A stretch of 64,000 nucleotides of DNA from Chloroflexota bacterium (GCA_027310565.1 DAIDAP010000007.1:103483-167482); one strand, 5' to 3'. Counted from the first letter of the stretch, positions 49,314 through 59,215 are shown. The notes: generated from the letters alone by a model not told the origin. Numbers and translations are program-made.

Positions 49314-50572
49314 TCACTCAAACGATCAGCGAGGCGCGGCTGGCCAGCCACGCGGGTCTCGCCGTCGCGCGCACCGGCATCGACGCACTCGGCAGCTTCG
49401 CGCTGGTGGCGGTGATCGCGCGCGGGCTCGGCGCGGAGGCGCTCGGTGCTTACGTCTACGCCGCAACCGTGGGCGCGCTGGTCTACGCGCTCGGGTCGTT
49501 ATCGGTCACGGCAATCGTTGTACGTGAGGTCGCGCGCCGGCCGGAGAACGTGCGCAGCCTGGCCTCCATCGGGTTTCAGTTGCGCGCGTTTCTCGTGCTC
49601 CCTGCAAACGCGGCGCTGATCGGCCTGCTGGCGCTGGCGTTGCCGATGACGGACGAGACCCGCGCCGTCACGGCTCTGCTCGGCGTGGCGGTAGGATTCG
49701 GATTCGTTACCGACCTCGCCTTCGGGCTTTTCCAGTCCACTGGTCGCTTCGAGGCGCCGCTTGGCATCACCGCTGTATACAAGGTCGCGACGATCGCCGT
49801 CGCAGTGGCGCTGGTCAGTTCCGGCGGCGCGATCGTTCCCCTCGCCATCGCCGTTGTGGGCCTTCAGGCCGTGCAGGCGCTACTCGCGTTGCTGCTGGTT
49901 CGAGCGATCGTGACGCCACTGGACTGGCGTCCGCGTCCGTCGGCGTGGTGGAGGTTGGGTCGGGAGTCCACTCCGCTAGCGCTATCGAGCTTTGCCGACA
50001 CGATTTCAAACCGAGCAGACGTGCTCATCCTCGGGCTGCTGCGCTCGGTGGGCGAAGTCGGTATCTACGGGGCGGCCTACAATCTGTACATAGGCGCTGC
50101 CGTCCTCGTGGCCGCAATGCAAGCGGCGCTGCTGCCTGCATTCAGCCGCGCCTCTGAGGCGGCGCTGCGGCCGTTGTGGTTGCGCTCCGCAAGCGCCGTT
50201 CTTGTCCTTGGCACACTCGCGGGCGCAGTATTCCTGTTCGGCGGTGGACCGCTCGTCCGCATCTTCTACGGCGGCGCATTGGCCGCCGCCGCGGAACCCC
50301 TGCGAATCCTTGGGCCTGTGACCTTGGTGTTCGTCACGGAGCGCCTGCTGCTCACCACGCTGATCAGCCGCGGCCATCAGCGCGCGGTGCTTTATGCGTT
50401 GGTCCCCGGAGGTCTTCTCAATCTCCTGTTCAATGCCGCGGTGGTGCCGCGGTATGGCTACAACGGCGCCGCCGCCAGTACGCTGGCGTCCGAGGTGATC
50501 GTGCTTCTCATCGCCATGATCCTGATGTGGCGGAAGGTCCCGGCACTGCGGCCACGAATCGCCTCCGCGTGA
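49301..50572 (+). CDS. Wzx-like oligosaccharide flippase
   Basis: The 423-residue membrane protein has about 12 hydrophobic helices spread over its whole length and the family's N-terminal pattern with GIDALGSFALVAVIARGLGAE split as a first helix (LGSFALVAVIARGLG). The SFADTISNRADVLILGLL segment resembles MOP/PST flippases. It would move a lipid-linked repeat unit across the inner membrane. The GTG lies 13 bases inside the upstream gene. Confidence 0.87.
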   Translation: MPPVVTQTISEARLASHAGLAVARTGIDALGSFALVAVIARGLGAEALGAYVYAATVGALVYALGSLSVTAIVVREVARRPENVRSLASIGFQLRAFLVLPANAALIGLLALALPMTDETRAVTALLGVAVGFGFVTDLAFGLFQSTGRFEAPLGITAVYKVATIAVAVALVSSGGAIVPLAIAVVGLQAVQALLALLLVRAIVTPLDWRPRPSAWWRLGRESTPLALSSFADTISNRADVLILGLLRSVGEVGIYGAAYNLYIGAAVLVAAMQAALLPAFSRASEAALRPLWLRSASAVLVLGTLAGAVFLFGGGPLVRIFYGGALAAAAEPLRILGPVTLVFVTERLLLTTLISRGHQRAVLYALVPGGLLNLLFNAAVVPRYGYNGAAASTLASEVIVLLIAMILMWRKVPALRPRIASA

Positions 50573-51765
50573 GCGTCATTCGCACGGCCATAGTCATGCC
50601 GGGTGTGGTCACAACTCGTATCCCCTTCCTCAACGCCCTCGCGGGTGCGGCTCGGGTCGAACCCGTGCTGTTCTCAATGGACCCGCGCCAGGTCGGACGC
50701 GCCGAGGCGCATGTGTCCTGGGATGACGCCAGCTTCGAAGTCCGCCACCCTCACGGCTGGTCCTTCGCTCACCGCACCGACGCAGGCGACGTTTGGCCGG
50801 TGCACGTGCGTCCCTCACTCCACTGGGATCTCGCTCGCGGCGGCTTCGAAGCGTTTGTGACGCTGCAGTGGAACGCGCTCTACACGATGCCGACGATCGT
50901 GCAGGGGCGGCTATCACGACGACCGGTGGTGCTGTGGGAAGAGTCCATCCAGCACGCGCCCACTCCATGGAAGCTCCGGCTCGCGCCCGGCATCCGCCTC
51001 ATGTTCCGTCAGTTCGACGCCTCCATCGCCGCGAGCGCGCGCTGCAAGGCGTACCTGCTGGAGTTGGGCGCGCGTCCTGGGACCGTCTTCGAATCCCGAA
51101 CGCCCATCGATGTCGATGACTACCGCGCACCGCTCGCATCGATGGACGGGAGGGCATACGCGCTCCTCCGCGAGCGGTACGGGCTGGACGGCCGCGTTCC
51201 GATTCTCTTCGTGGGCAATCTCACCCAGCGCAAGGGCGTCCACGAGCTGCTCACAGCATTCGAGGAGGTCGTGCGCGCGAGCCCCAAGACGCTGCTGCTC
51301 CTCGCGGGTAGCGGTCCTGAGGAGGCATGTCTCCGCCGGCGCGTCGTGGAGGCGGGGCTTGGCGACTGCGTCCGCTTCGTCGGCTTCCTGTCGCACCAGG
51401 AGCTGCCTCTCCTGGGAGCCCTCGCCGCCGCGTTCGTCCTGCCCTCGCGTTACGACGCGTGGCCAGCCGCGGTCCTCGAGGCGATGAGCGTTGGCCTTCC
51501 GATCGTCACAACGGACGCCGTCGGCATGGTCCCCGAAATCGTCCGGGACGGCGAGAACGGGCTGGTGGTCCCCGTCAACGCGCCCTCCGCGTTGGCACAG
51601 GCGTTGCTGCGTGTGACTTCGAGCCCAGGCGAGTGCCGCCGCATGGGCGAGCGCTCGCTCGAGTTGATCCGATCCTGGACGGTCCGCGACGCGGCGGCCG
51701 CCTTCGCCGATGCCATCGAGTACGCCGTGGAAACCCGCCGCCGCCCTCGAGGTCGAACAAGGTGA
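50569..51765 (+). CDS. GT4 family glycosyltransferase
   Basis: The 398-residue enzyme has the two-domain GT-B layout. The C-terminal half shows ILFVGNLTQRKGVHELL, LAGSGPEEACLRRR, GFLSHQELPLLGAL and the E-x7-E type motif in AAVLEAMSVGLPIVTTDAVG. It begins with a GTG overlapping the flippase stop (GTGA). Donor and acceptor are unknown. Confidence 0.9.
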   Translation: MSVIRTAIVMPGVVTTRIPFLNALAGAARVEPVLFSMDPRQVGRAEAHVSWDDASFEVRHPHGWSFAHRTDAGDVWPVHVRPSLHWDLARGGFEAFVTLQWNALYTMPTIVQGRLSRRPVVLWEESIQHAPTPWKLRLAPGIRLMFRQFDASIAASARCKAYLLELGARPGTVFESRTPIDVDDYRAPLASMDGRAYALLRERYGLDGRVPILFVGNLTQRKGVHELLTAFEEVVRASPKTLLLLAGSGPEEACLRRRVVEAGLGDCVRFVGFLSHQELPLLGALAAAFVLPSRYDAWPAAVLEAMSVGLPIVTTDAVGMVPEIVRDGENGLVVPVNAPSALAQALLRVTSSPGECRRMGERSLELIRSWTVRDAAAAFADAIEYAVETRRRPRGRTR

Positions 51766-53225
51766 CACCGCTGAGGGCGGCGGGCCCGCCGTTCCGCGTG
51801 CTCGTGCTCGCGGCGGTGCTAGCGCTCAGCTCGCTCGCCGCGTGGTTCATCGCAATCCTCGATCTTCAGCCGGGCGAGGCGACTTGGCTCTTCGTCGCCA
51901 GCGTGGTGGCAGCACCGGTCGTCGTGCGGCTCGCCCAGCGGCATATCGCTCCGCTCGACCTGTTCGAGCCGATCGTGCTCGCGTCGATGGTGTATGGCGT
52001 GCTCTTCATAATTCCGTACGGAATCGCCGTGTTCTTCGGCTACACCTACCCGCTACTCCCTTCGGTCGACCTGACTCGCGGAGCGCAGGCGGTGGTGGCC
52101 GGTGTGCTCAGTTTCGCAGTTGGCTACTTCTTCGTGCTGCCGAAACCGCTGGTGTGGCAGCCTCAACGCCGCAAGGTTCGCCCGACGCGCTGGGCAGACC
52201 GTCGCTTTCTCTGGGTGACCGTCCTCGGATATTGCGCTCTGTCGATCGGAACCTACGTCTTCTTCTGGTTCCCGCGCGCTGGTGGCGCCTCCGAGTACCT
52301 CGAACTGGGGACCGGCTTCGCGGGTAATGTCAGCGACTTTCAGGGTGCCGGCGTGCAACGCGCCGCGATCCTGATCGCTTCGGTCGGGTTCTTCCTCGCG
52401 TCGACGCATGTGCTCCTGCGTGAGCGCGTGCGGCTCAGCGATTGGACGCTGCTGGTGCTGGCCGCTCTGGCATCGCTCGCCGCGACGGCCCTCGCCAGAA
52501 ATCGCGTCTTCCTCCTCTGGAACGTAGCCCTACCGGTTGTGATCTTGCACTACGGCCGCCGCCCCATCCGCACCGCAGAGGCGGCGTTCGGCGTCGCCGT
52601 GATGTTTGCGCTCGCGGTCGTCTTCACGGTGGTCATACGCAGCCCCACCGCGTTTGTGAGCCGGACGGCAGAGGGACCAATCGCGGGCGCGGCCGACTTT
52701 CTGGTGGTGCAGGCGGGTGAGATGTTCGTTGTCGCCGACATCGTGGAACGGCAGGTGCGCACGACCGGCTATCTCAATGGCTCGACGCTGGTGGCGACGG
52801 CAGTCAACGTCGTGCCGCGGGGAATCTGGCCAGAGAAGCCACTGAGCGCCGGCGAGGTCTACACGCGCGATTTCTTTCCGGACGTCTGGCTGGCAGGCGT
52901 CACGTTTCTCGGCGTGCCGTGGATCGGCGAGCTCTACCTCAACGGCGGGTTCCCGGCCGTGCTTGGCGGAACGTTCGTGTCCGGTGCGTTGGCGGCACTC
53001 CTCCACCGCCGCCTGGTCAGTAGTGGCTCAGCGCTAGCCGCCTCGTTCCAGGGCCTGTTTGCGTTCTCCCTATTCATGCTCATCACGCGCGGCTCGCTGC
53101 AGGTCTTCAGCTACTCCCTGGTGTGGGGTGTGCCGCTGCTGCTCGGCCTGCTAGCTGTGACGCGGCCGCGGCGTCGCGGCTCGATCCCTCTGCGCTCGCG
53201 CGTGCCCACGACGAGGACCGCGTGA
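51762..53225 (+). CDS. Wzy-like O-antigen/capsule polymerase
   Basis: The 487-residue protein has about 11-12 hydrophobic segments and a large external loop (about residues 285-360, with NVVPRGIWPEKPLSAGEVY) typical of oligosaccharide-repeat polymerases (OPS/Wzy). Low sequence conservation is normal in this family, so the call rests on topology and on its place between a flippase, glycosyltransferases and a methyltransferase. The GTG overlaps the upstream stop. Confidence 0.72.
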   Translation: MTPLRAAGPPFRVLVLAAVLALSSLAAWFIAILDLQPGEATWLFVASVVAAPVVVRLAQRHIAPLDLFEPIVLASMVYGVLFIIPYGIAVFFGYTYPLLPSVDLTRGAQAVVAGVLSFAVGYFFVLPKPLVWQPQRRKVRPTRWADRRFLWVTVLGYCALSIGTYVFFWFPRAGGASEYLELGTGFAGNVSDFQGAGVQRAAILIASVGFFLASTHVLLRERVRLSDWTLLVLAALASLAATALARNRVFLLWNVALPVVILHYGRRPIRTAEAAFGVAVMFALAVVFTVVIRSPTAFVSRTAEGPIAGAADFLVVQAGEMFVVADIVERQVRTTGYLNGSTLVATAVNVVPRGIWPEKPLSAGEVYTRDFFPDVWLAGVTFLGVPWIGELYLNGGFPAVLGGTFVSGALAALLHRRLVSSGSALAASFQGLFAFSLFMLITRGSLQVFSYSLVWGVPLLLGLLAVTRPRRRGSIPLRSRVPTTRTA

Positions 53226-54427
53226 GCCGGCGCGTCCTGTTCGTGACGCCCTACCCAATGTTCGGTGGGCCCCACAACCAAGCGCTCCGGCTGCACGAGG
53301 CGCTCCGAGCGCGGGGATGGGAGCAACTCATCCTCATCTCAGACGCCGCGGGCAACGCCGCCGGACGGCTAGCGCCGCTAGGTAACGTCGTCCTCCGTAC
53401 ACCGCTACACCGGCTGCGCCGGACGAGAAACCCCCTTGTACACGCTCGGCTGTTCGCAGGGAGTTGGACCGACCTCGTTCGCATCTGGCGGCTGATTCGG
53501 GATCGGAAGATCGACGTGGTGATCGTGACGGGTCTGACTAACCCGCAGGCTGCGCTCGCCGCGCGCCTCGCGGACTGCGCGGTGGTCTGGCAGTTGCTGG
53601 ACTCCTCCGCGCCGCGATGGCTCCGTGTATCGCTGATGCCGCTCGTGCGGAAGGCCGCCGCCGTCGAGATGTTCAATGGCGACCGACTGATCCCCCTGTA
53701 CGAAGGTGCGCGGCCCAGGCGCGATCACTGGTTGACGTACTACCCGCCTGTTGATGTCGGGCGGTTCGGCCCGTCCACCGCCCACAGCGTGGACGTGCGG
53801 CGGATGTGGGGCATCCCGACAGACGCACTGGTCGTCGGCACCGTCGCTAACTGGACGCCCCAGAAGGGCATCGAGTACTTCGTCAAGAGCGCGGACCGCA
53901 TCGCCCGTTCGCGCGACGATGCCTGGTTTCTGATGGTCGGCGCCACGTACGAGACCCACCGCCACTATGCCCGGCAGATCCGAGCATTAGTCGCTGGGTA
54001 TGCGTGGGCAGCGGAACGGCTCGTGTTCGCCGGACCTAGCGATGAGCCCGAACGCTACTATCCGGCGATGGACGTCATGCTTGTCACGTCGATCCCCCAA
54101 TCGGAGGGCACGACCACCACGATCATGGAGGCGATGGCGTGCGGCGTGCCGGTGGTCGCGACCGACGTCGGCGCGGTCGCCGATGTAGTTTCCGATGGCG
54201 AGACCGGGTATCTCGTGCCGCCCCTCGACGCGCACGCGATCGCCGAAGCTGTGCTGCGCCTCCTGAGCGATGCGAACATGCGCCGGGCGATGGCGGCGAG
54301 CGCACGTGAGGCCGCTGTGGAGCGGTTCGCTGTCGAGCGATGCGCCGATGTGCACGTCAGGGCCTTCGAGATGGCGCTTCGGCGGCAGGGATCAGATCGC
54401 CGGGAGCCTAGGACATCGCGCTCATGA
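53222..54427 (+). CDS. GT4 family glycosyltransferase
   Basis: The 401-residue GT-B enzyme begins SRRVLFVTPYPMFGGPHNQA, an acceptor-domain glycine-rich start, and carries VVGTVANWTPQKGIEYFVK and the TTTTIMEAMACGVPVVATDVG donor-site motif. It starts with a GTG that overlaps the polymerase stop. Role in repeat-unit assembly follows from context. Confidence 0.9.
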   Translation: MSRRVLFVTPYPMFGGPHNQALRLHEALRARGWEQLILISDAAGNAAGRLAPLGNVVLRTPLHRLRRTRNPLVHARLFAGSWTDLVRIWRLIRDRKIDVVIVTGLTNPQAALAARLADCAVVWQLLDSSAPRWLRVSLMPLVRKAAAVEMFNGDRLIPLYEGARPRRDHWLTYYPPVDVGRFGPSTAHSVDVRRMWGIPTDALVVGTVANWTPQKGIEYFVKSADRIARSRDDAWFLMVGATYETHRHYARQIRALVAGYAWAAERLVFAGPSDEPERYYPAMDVMLVTSIPQSEGTTTTIMEAMACGVPVVATDVGAVADVVSDGETGYLVPPLDAHAIAEAVLRLLSDANMRRAMAASAREAAVERFAVERCADVHVRAFEMALRRQGSDRREPRTSRS

Positions 54428-54440
54428 CGGCTGAGGGACT

Positions 54441-55199
54441 TTGACGGGTAGCACGCAAGAAGAGCCTGCCGTGCCGACGGGTGAGCGACGTTGGCTCGCT
54501 GCTCAGCGGGCGGAGCACGGCTTTTGGGCAGATGAGGCGGCGAGCAGCACGCACCTAGACGCCTCCGGCCGGTCACGACGCGCGCAAGTCGACGAGGAGG
54601 TCGCCCTCTTCGAGGACGATGGCGAGTTGACGCGGCGGCTCGCAGCCGCCCGGCGCGTGATCGAGGTGGGCTCCGGGCCGATCGGCATCATACATTTCAT
54701 CAACACCCCAGCGATGCGCATCGCGCTCGAGCCGTTGATGCTTCAGCTGGTGTCGGCGGGGTATGACGATTCCTTCGGGGCAGTGCGCGTGCAGGGCGTC
54801 GGCGAGCACCTACCCTTCGCGGACCGCAGCATGGACATCGTCATCTGCTACAACGTACTGGACCACTGCCGCGACCCCCTGGCCGTGATGCGCGAGATGC
54901 ACCGCGTTTTGCGGCCGGGCGGGACGATGGTGCTACAGCTTCACCTGATCCGGGCAGCGTTCGGCCCGCTTGCACCGCTCCTTTCGAAACTCGATCCGCC
55001 GCACCCGTACCACTTCACGCGCCGCCAGGCGCTGTCGCTCGCTCGGATGGGCGGTTTCCGTCTCGAGTTCGAGCGACTGCAGCCGAAGGGGTTCCGGCGC
55101 TTCCCACTGCGTGATCTGCTCTCCTACAACGGCGTTCGGCACCTCGGATCGAGCATCGTCACTGGCGCCGTGGGGAACTTCCGCTACATGCGCGACTAA
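54441..55199 (+). CDS. SAM-dependent methyltransferase
   Basis: The 252-residue protein starts at TTG. It has RRVIEVGSGPIGIIHF as SAM motif I, FADRSMDIVICYNVLDHC as motif II and MHRVLRPGGTMVLQLH as motif III, followed by a helix-rich cap. It ends the rightward operon. A 126-base gap separates it from the convergent epimerase gene. The substrate is probably a sugar or a lipid-linked glycan. Confidence 0.83.
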   Translation: MTGSTQEEPAVPTGERRWLAAQRAEHGFWADEAASSTHLDASGRSRRAQVDEEVALFEDDGELTRRLAAARRVIEVGSGPIGIIHFINTPAMRIALEPLMLQLVSAGYDDSFGAVRVQGVGEHLPFADRSMDIVICYNVLDHCRDPLAVMREMHRVLRPGGTMVLQLHLIRAAFGPLAPLLSKLDPPHPYHFTRRQALSLARMGGFRLEFERLQPKGFRRFPLRDLLSYNGVRHLGSSIVTGAVGNFRYMRD

Positions 55200-55325
55200 A
55201 CCCTGGTGGGCGCGCTCGTCAACTGGGGTATCGCAGCGCGCTGCGGGGGTGCAGTCTGGGCAACCTGGCACAGAACACCGCGCTCTACTGCCAGAACGAC
55301 GACGCAGATCGTCGTCAACTCGGTC

Positions 55326-56258
55326 CTATCCGCCGTCTTCGGTGGCGCGGATGTAGTCCACCGTCCGTTGCAGCCCTTCCTGAAGGTCCACGGCCGGCTC
55401 CCAGCCTAGCAGTGCAGCCGCCCGTCGCGCGTCCAACTCGTTGCGCGGAACCTCGCCGGCTTTCGATGGGCCATGAACCGGAGGGGAGTCGTAGCCAGTG
55501 ATATCGCTCAGCGCTGCGAAGATTTGCAGCACCGACGTGCCGACACCCGTACCGATGTTCACCGTCACTTGCTCGCCGCGGGAGAGCGCGAGGGCGCTCG
55601 CGCGCACGCAATCCGCGACGTAGACGTAGTCACGCAACTGTTCGCCATCGCCGTTGATGGTCACCGGGCCCCCTGCCAGCATCCGGCCCGCGAAGATCGA
55701 GATCACCCCGGCCTCTCCGTTCGGGTCCTGCCGTGGCCCGTAGATGTTCGCGTAACGCAGGATCGTGTAATCGATCCCGTATTGGATGCCGTAGGCCCGC
55801 ACGTACGTCTCAAAGCATGCCTTCGAGGCGCCGTACGGGTCGACGGGTAGCAGCCGATGCTCCTCCGTCGCCGGCCAGGAAAGCAACTCGCCATATACGC
55901 AGCCGCCACTCGACGAATAGATGATCTTCCGCGTCCCGTGACGACGCGCTGCGTCCAGAATGCACAGACCGCCGGCGACGTTCACCTCGAAGAATCCGAC
56001 GGGGTCCACAACGGAGCGTCGCGGGTTGCCCCGCGCCGCCTGATGGTTGATGACTTCGAAGCGATGATCGGCAAAGAGTCGCTCGACAAGGGCCGCGTCG
56101 GTCACACTGCCGTTCACAAAGGTTGCGCGCCGATTGAGGTTCCGCCTACGGCCTGTCTCGAGATTGTCGAGGACCACGACCTCGTTTCCCATGTCGATGT
56201 ATGCGTCGACGATGTGCGAGCCGATGAACCCGGCGCCTCCCGTCACGAGGATCTTCAT
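55326..56258 (-). CDS. UDP-glucose 4-epimerase-like NAD-dependent epimerase
   Basis: The 310-residue extended SDR has MKILVTGGAGFIGSHIVDAY split as TGGAGFIGSH, the catalytic SSSGGCVYG and YGASK, and RYANIYGPRQDPNGEAGV. These features fit GalE/WbpP-type 4-epimerases. It is downstream of a decayed sugar-transferase gene and a GT4 gene on the same strand, so the operon may have lost part of its function while this gene stayed intact. Confidence 0.9.
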   Translation of the reverse strand: MKILVTGGAGFIGSHIVDAYIDMGNEVVVLDNLETGRRRNLNRRATFVNGSVTDAALVERLFADHRFEVINHQAARGNPRRSVVDPVGFFEVNVAGGLCILDAARRHGTRKIIYSSSGGCVYGELLSWPATEEHRLLPVDPYGASKACFETYVRAYGIQYGIDYTILRYANIYGPRQDPNGEAGVISIFAGRMLAGGPVTINGDGEQLRDYVYVADCVRASALALSRGEQVTVNIGTGVGTSVLQIFAALSDITGYDSPPVHGPSKAGEVPRNELDARRAAALLGWEPAVDLQEGLQRTVDYIRATEDGG

Positions 56259-56280
56259 CCCGCGGTCCAGTCCGTCCGAC

Positions 56281-56480
56281 TCATGAGGCGCCGCGCCGGC
56301 TGAGCACGGCTGGGAACGTCTTCAGCAGGCTTCGGAGACCTAGCCAGAGGCTCCAGCAAAGCGATGCACTCCAGATCCAGATCCAGATCCAGCTCCACCC
56401 GCCGCTCGAGCGAAACGCTGTGGCGGCCCTCACCTCCCAGAGCCCCGTGAACCCGGCAAGACTCAGAGCACACCATCCCG
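56281..56480 (-). pseudogene. Remnant of an undecaprenyl-phosphate sugar transferase
   Basis: Joining three frames recovers the C-terminal end of a WcaJ-like transferase: AGFTGLWEV in one frame, GRHSVSLERRVELDLDLDL in the next, and WSLWLGLRSLLKTFPAVLS RRGAS in the first again. The order equals the family's PGITGLW-V-SGR, SFEERVRLDLEY and W-LWLDL-ILL-T-P-VL-RRGA. Two frameshifts and loss of the N-terminal two thirds show decay. An in-frame hexanucleotide expansion lies inside it. Confidence 0.8.
56371..56392. repeat. Hexanucleotide tandem repeat (CCAGAT)3-CCAG
   Basis: Three perfect CCAGAT units plus a partial fourth lie inside the sugar-transferase remnant and give the LDLDLD run. Expansion by slippage fits the loss of selection on this gene. 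Confidence 0.9.
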
Positions 56481-56576
56481 GTGCGCACAAACCGTTCGAG
56501 CCCGACCAGGCACCGACGACGTTCAAACGCCCTTCTTTGGCGTTCCATGCAACACCGCCACCGTTTCGTTGCGGAG

Positions 56577-57818
56577 TCATGCTCGCTTTCTCGCCCTGGC
56601 GCACGCGTCGACTTCCTCGCGGTACGAAGCCAGCACGGCCTGCGACCCAAAGTGTTCTTCCGCGAATCGTCGCGCGTTCGCACCCATTCGCCGAGTCTCA
56701 TCTGGTCGCTCACGGAGCGCGCGGACGGCCTGCGCGAGCGCTGCGGGATCTTGTGGCGGAACCAGCAGTCCGCAGCCCGCCACGCGGACGATGCGCGCCA
56801 CCTCGCTATCGGCGTGCACAGAAGCGACGACCGGGCGACCCGCCGCGAGATAGCTCAGCAGCTTCGACGGGATCACCTGGCTCGTGATCGAGGCGCTTTG
56901 GACTAGCAATAGGAGGTCCGCGGCCGCCAACAGTTCGCGGTAGCGCTGCCGTTGCTGGAGCGGCAGGAACGACAGCTGCTTCGCACCTCGCGCGCGTGCT
57001 CGCTCTTCCAGAGCCTGGCGCTCCTCGCCGTCCCCGACCAAAAGCCATCGCGTCCTCGCGTCGGACAGCCCTGCGGCGTCCACCATCGTTGCGAGGTGCT
57101 GTTTCAGCCCCATGTTCCCCACATGGAGGACAAGTTGAGTCTCATCCTCGCCGAGCACATCGCCGCGCACGGTGCTCTGCACATCGCCCGGCGCGACCTC
57201 GGCCGGATCAGCCCAGTCCGGGATCACACGCACCCGCTCCGGCCGCACGCCCAGCGCGACGACCTGCGGCACGAACGACTCCGCCAACACAATGACGCGA
57301 TCGGCACGCCTCAACCCGAGCCCCTCCACGAGTCGAGCGACGCGCCGCAGCGGGCCTCGCGGCAAGATGGCGAGTTCCGAGGCGGTTCCCGAGGCTACAT
57401 CCGTGACTTTCACAAGGAGCGGAGCGCGATGCAGCAGCGCCACGAGCCACGCGGCGAGTGGAGTGAAGGGCGGTGGGCTGGAGCAGATAACGATGTCGAC
57501 ATGCCGAGCCGTAAGAAAGGCACCTGCGAGGGCGAGCCCGGAGTACGTAATGTCGTGGGCGAGGCGCTGAAGCAGCTTCCGCGGACTGTGTGGAATGAAA
57601 TGCCAGACTCTCAACACGCGTACCCCGCGCCGGGTCTCGCGCGCAATGAGCCGTCGTCCGTAGCCAGGCTGCCGCCGCCACTGCGGATAGTACGGGAAGG
57701 CAGTAACCACCTGGACATCGTGACCGGACGCCGCAAGCGCCTCACAGAGCCCCGCATTGAACGGCCCGACCGCGGTTTGTTCCGGGGCGTAGTTGATCCC
57801 GAGAAAGAGGATCCGCAA
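56577..57818 (-). CDS. GT4 glycosyltransferase, WcaI/WbuB-like
   Basis: The 413-residue enzyme starts MRILFLGINYAPEQTAVGPF, the start typical of WcaI/WbuB-type transferases. It also shows VTAFPYYPQW, VLHVGNMGLKQHL, LVGDGEERQAL and SQVIPSKLLSYLAAGRPVVA. The last is the donor-site region of this group. It lies between GDP-mannose 3,5-epimerase and the decayed sugar transferase. Confidence 0.92.
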   Translation of the reverse strand: MRILFLGINYAPEQTAVGPFNAGLCEALAASGHDVQVVTAFPYYPQWRRQPGYGRRLIARETRRGVRVLRVWHFIPHSPRKLLQRLAHDITYSGLALAGAFLTARHVDIVICSSPPPFTPLAAWLVALLHRAPLLVKVTDVASGTASELAILPRGPLRRVARLVEGLGLRRADRVIVLAESFVPQVVALGVRPERVRVIPDWADPAEVAPGDVQSTVRGDVLGEDETQLVLHVGNMGLKQHLATMVDAAGLSDARTRWLLVGDGEERQALEERARARGAKQLSFLPLQQRQRYRELLAAADLLLLVQSASITSQVIPSKLLSYLAAGRPVVASVHADSEVARIVRVAGCGLLVPPQDPAALAQAVRALRERPDETRRMGANARRFAEEHFGSQAVLASYREEVDACARARKRA

Positions 57819-57835
57819 TTCGCGCTCTCTCGAAC

Positions 57836-58846
57836 CTAGCTTGCGTTGACGATCGACCGACCGCCACTCAGCATCTGGTCGTAGATCCAGCGGTAAGTTC
57901 GCTCCAAGCCATCCTCAAGACGCCACGATGGCTCCCAATTGACCAGCGCCCTGATGCGCGTGTTGTCGCTGTTTCGCCCTCGGACTCCCTTCGGCGCATC
58001 GAGCTTGTACTTTCGCATCAAGGTGATGCCCGCGACCTGCTCGGCAATGTCGACGAGCTGGTTGATCGTCACCATCTGACTGCTGCCAACGTTCAACGGC
58101 TCCGGCACACCGCTGTCCATCAGGAGCCGCGTCCCCTTGACGCAGTCGTCGATATAGGTAAAGGACCGGGTCTGCTGCCCGTCGCCCCAGATCTCAATCT
58201 CATGCTTTCCGGAAAGCTTCGCGGCGATCACCTTTCGACACACCGCTGCGGGCGCCTTCTCGCGCCCGCCATCGTACGTACCGTGCGGACCGTAGACATT
58301 GTGATAGCGAGCTACGCGGGTCTGTAGGCCGAAGTCCTCGGTGAAGTGTCGGCACATCCGCTCACTAAACAGCTTCTCCCAGCCGTAGCCATCCTCCGGC
58401 ATCGCCGGATACGCATCCTCCTCACGAAGAGCTTCGATGTCGGGTGAAAGCTGCCGATCGGCGCGGTATACGCAGGCCGAGGATGAGAAGAAGAACCTGC
58501 TTGCGCCATTGTCGCGCGACGCCTCCAGCATGTGAGTGTTGATAAGGACCGACAACATGCAGAGCGCCTTGTTGTTCTCGATGAACCCCATGCCGCCCAT
58601 GTCGGCCGCGAGGTTAAAGACGTAATCGGCGCCGCGAGTGGCATCGCAACACGCGCTTCGTACGCGCAGGTCCAGCTGGCGGTTGTCCACATCATTGAAG
58701 CGTTGGTACCACTCTTCTACTGGCTTGAGGTCAACGGCACGGACCCGCCAGAAGCCACTGGCGAGGAGGTTCGCCACCAGGTGGCCACCAATGAAGCCAC
58801 CGGCACCCGCGACAACGACAAGCCCCGTCTTATGGATTGCGGTCAT
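57836..58846 (-). CDS. GDP-mannose 3,5-epimerase-like enzyme
   Basis: The 336-residue extended SDR carries the diagnostic ADMGGMGFI, SSSACVYR (with the catalytic-type Cys), GYGWEKL (Tyr-x3-Lys) and RYHNVYGPHGTYDGGREKAP sequences of GDP-mannose 3',5'-epimerases, best known from plants, where the product is GDP-L-galactose or GDP-L-gulose. The cofactor site is VVVAGAGGFIGGHL. A decayed GDP-mannose 4,6-dehydratase lies 2 kb away, so GDP-mannose chemistry is or was a theme here. Confidence 0.88.
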   Translation of the reverse strand: MTAIHKTGLVVVAGAGGFIGGHLVANLLASGFWRVRAVDLKPVEEWYQRFNDVDNRQLDLRVRSACCDATRGADYVFNLAADMGGMGFIENNKALCMLSVLINTHMLEASRDNGASRFFFSSSACVYRADRQLSPDIEALREEDAYPAMPEDGYGWEKLFSERMCRHFTEDFGLQTRVARYHNVYGPHGTYDGGREKAPAAVCRKVIAAKLSGKHEIEIWGDGQQTRSFTYIDDCVKGTRLLMDSGVPEPLNVGSSQMVTINQLVDIAEQVAGITLMRKYKLDAPKGVRGRNSDNTRIRALVNWEPSWRLEDGLERTYRWIYDQMLSGGRSIVNAS

Positions 58847-59129
58847 CCACGATCACCTCTTGTGCGTTCGGTCGAAGTTCCAGCTCTGTCGGCCGGGCCT
58901 GACCCGCCCTCACATAGCAAGGATTACCTGCCCGAACCCGAGGGAGCGAATCAGCCTCGGCGCTCCACTGCTGCTGGGCCCTTCCGGGTCGCGCGACCTC
59001 AACGCCACATCAACCGACCGCAGCCACTCCTTAGCAGTCAAGAGACGTCTTTGGGAGGAAGCCCTCCTGGGCAATCCCTAATACGGTGGCTTAGTCGAGG
59101 AGTCTACCGCACTGGCACGTCCACGGGCG

Positions 59130-59215
59130 TTACGTGCAGGGAAGGCCTTCGCGAATCCGTTGAATGGTATCGACACACCCCGTCGCGAAGCGCGGGCGAG
59201 GCCGTCAAGAACTAG
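59130..59215 (+). pseudogene. C-terminal remnant of an RmlB/GalE-type sugar dehydratase or epimerase
   Basis: The frame ends with TCREGLRESVEWYRHTPSRS and a stop, which is the usual tail of extended SDRs (x-EGLRRTVEWYR). Nothing upstream in the frame belongs to that family. It appears to be all that is left of a gene cut off next to the transposase remnant. Confidence 0.5.

Noticed and set aside
58532..59097. Rightward frame opposite the GDP-mannose 3,5-epimerase gene
   Set aside because: Only its last ~30 codons resemble a protein family; the rest is shadow sequence.
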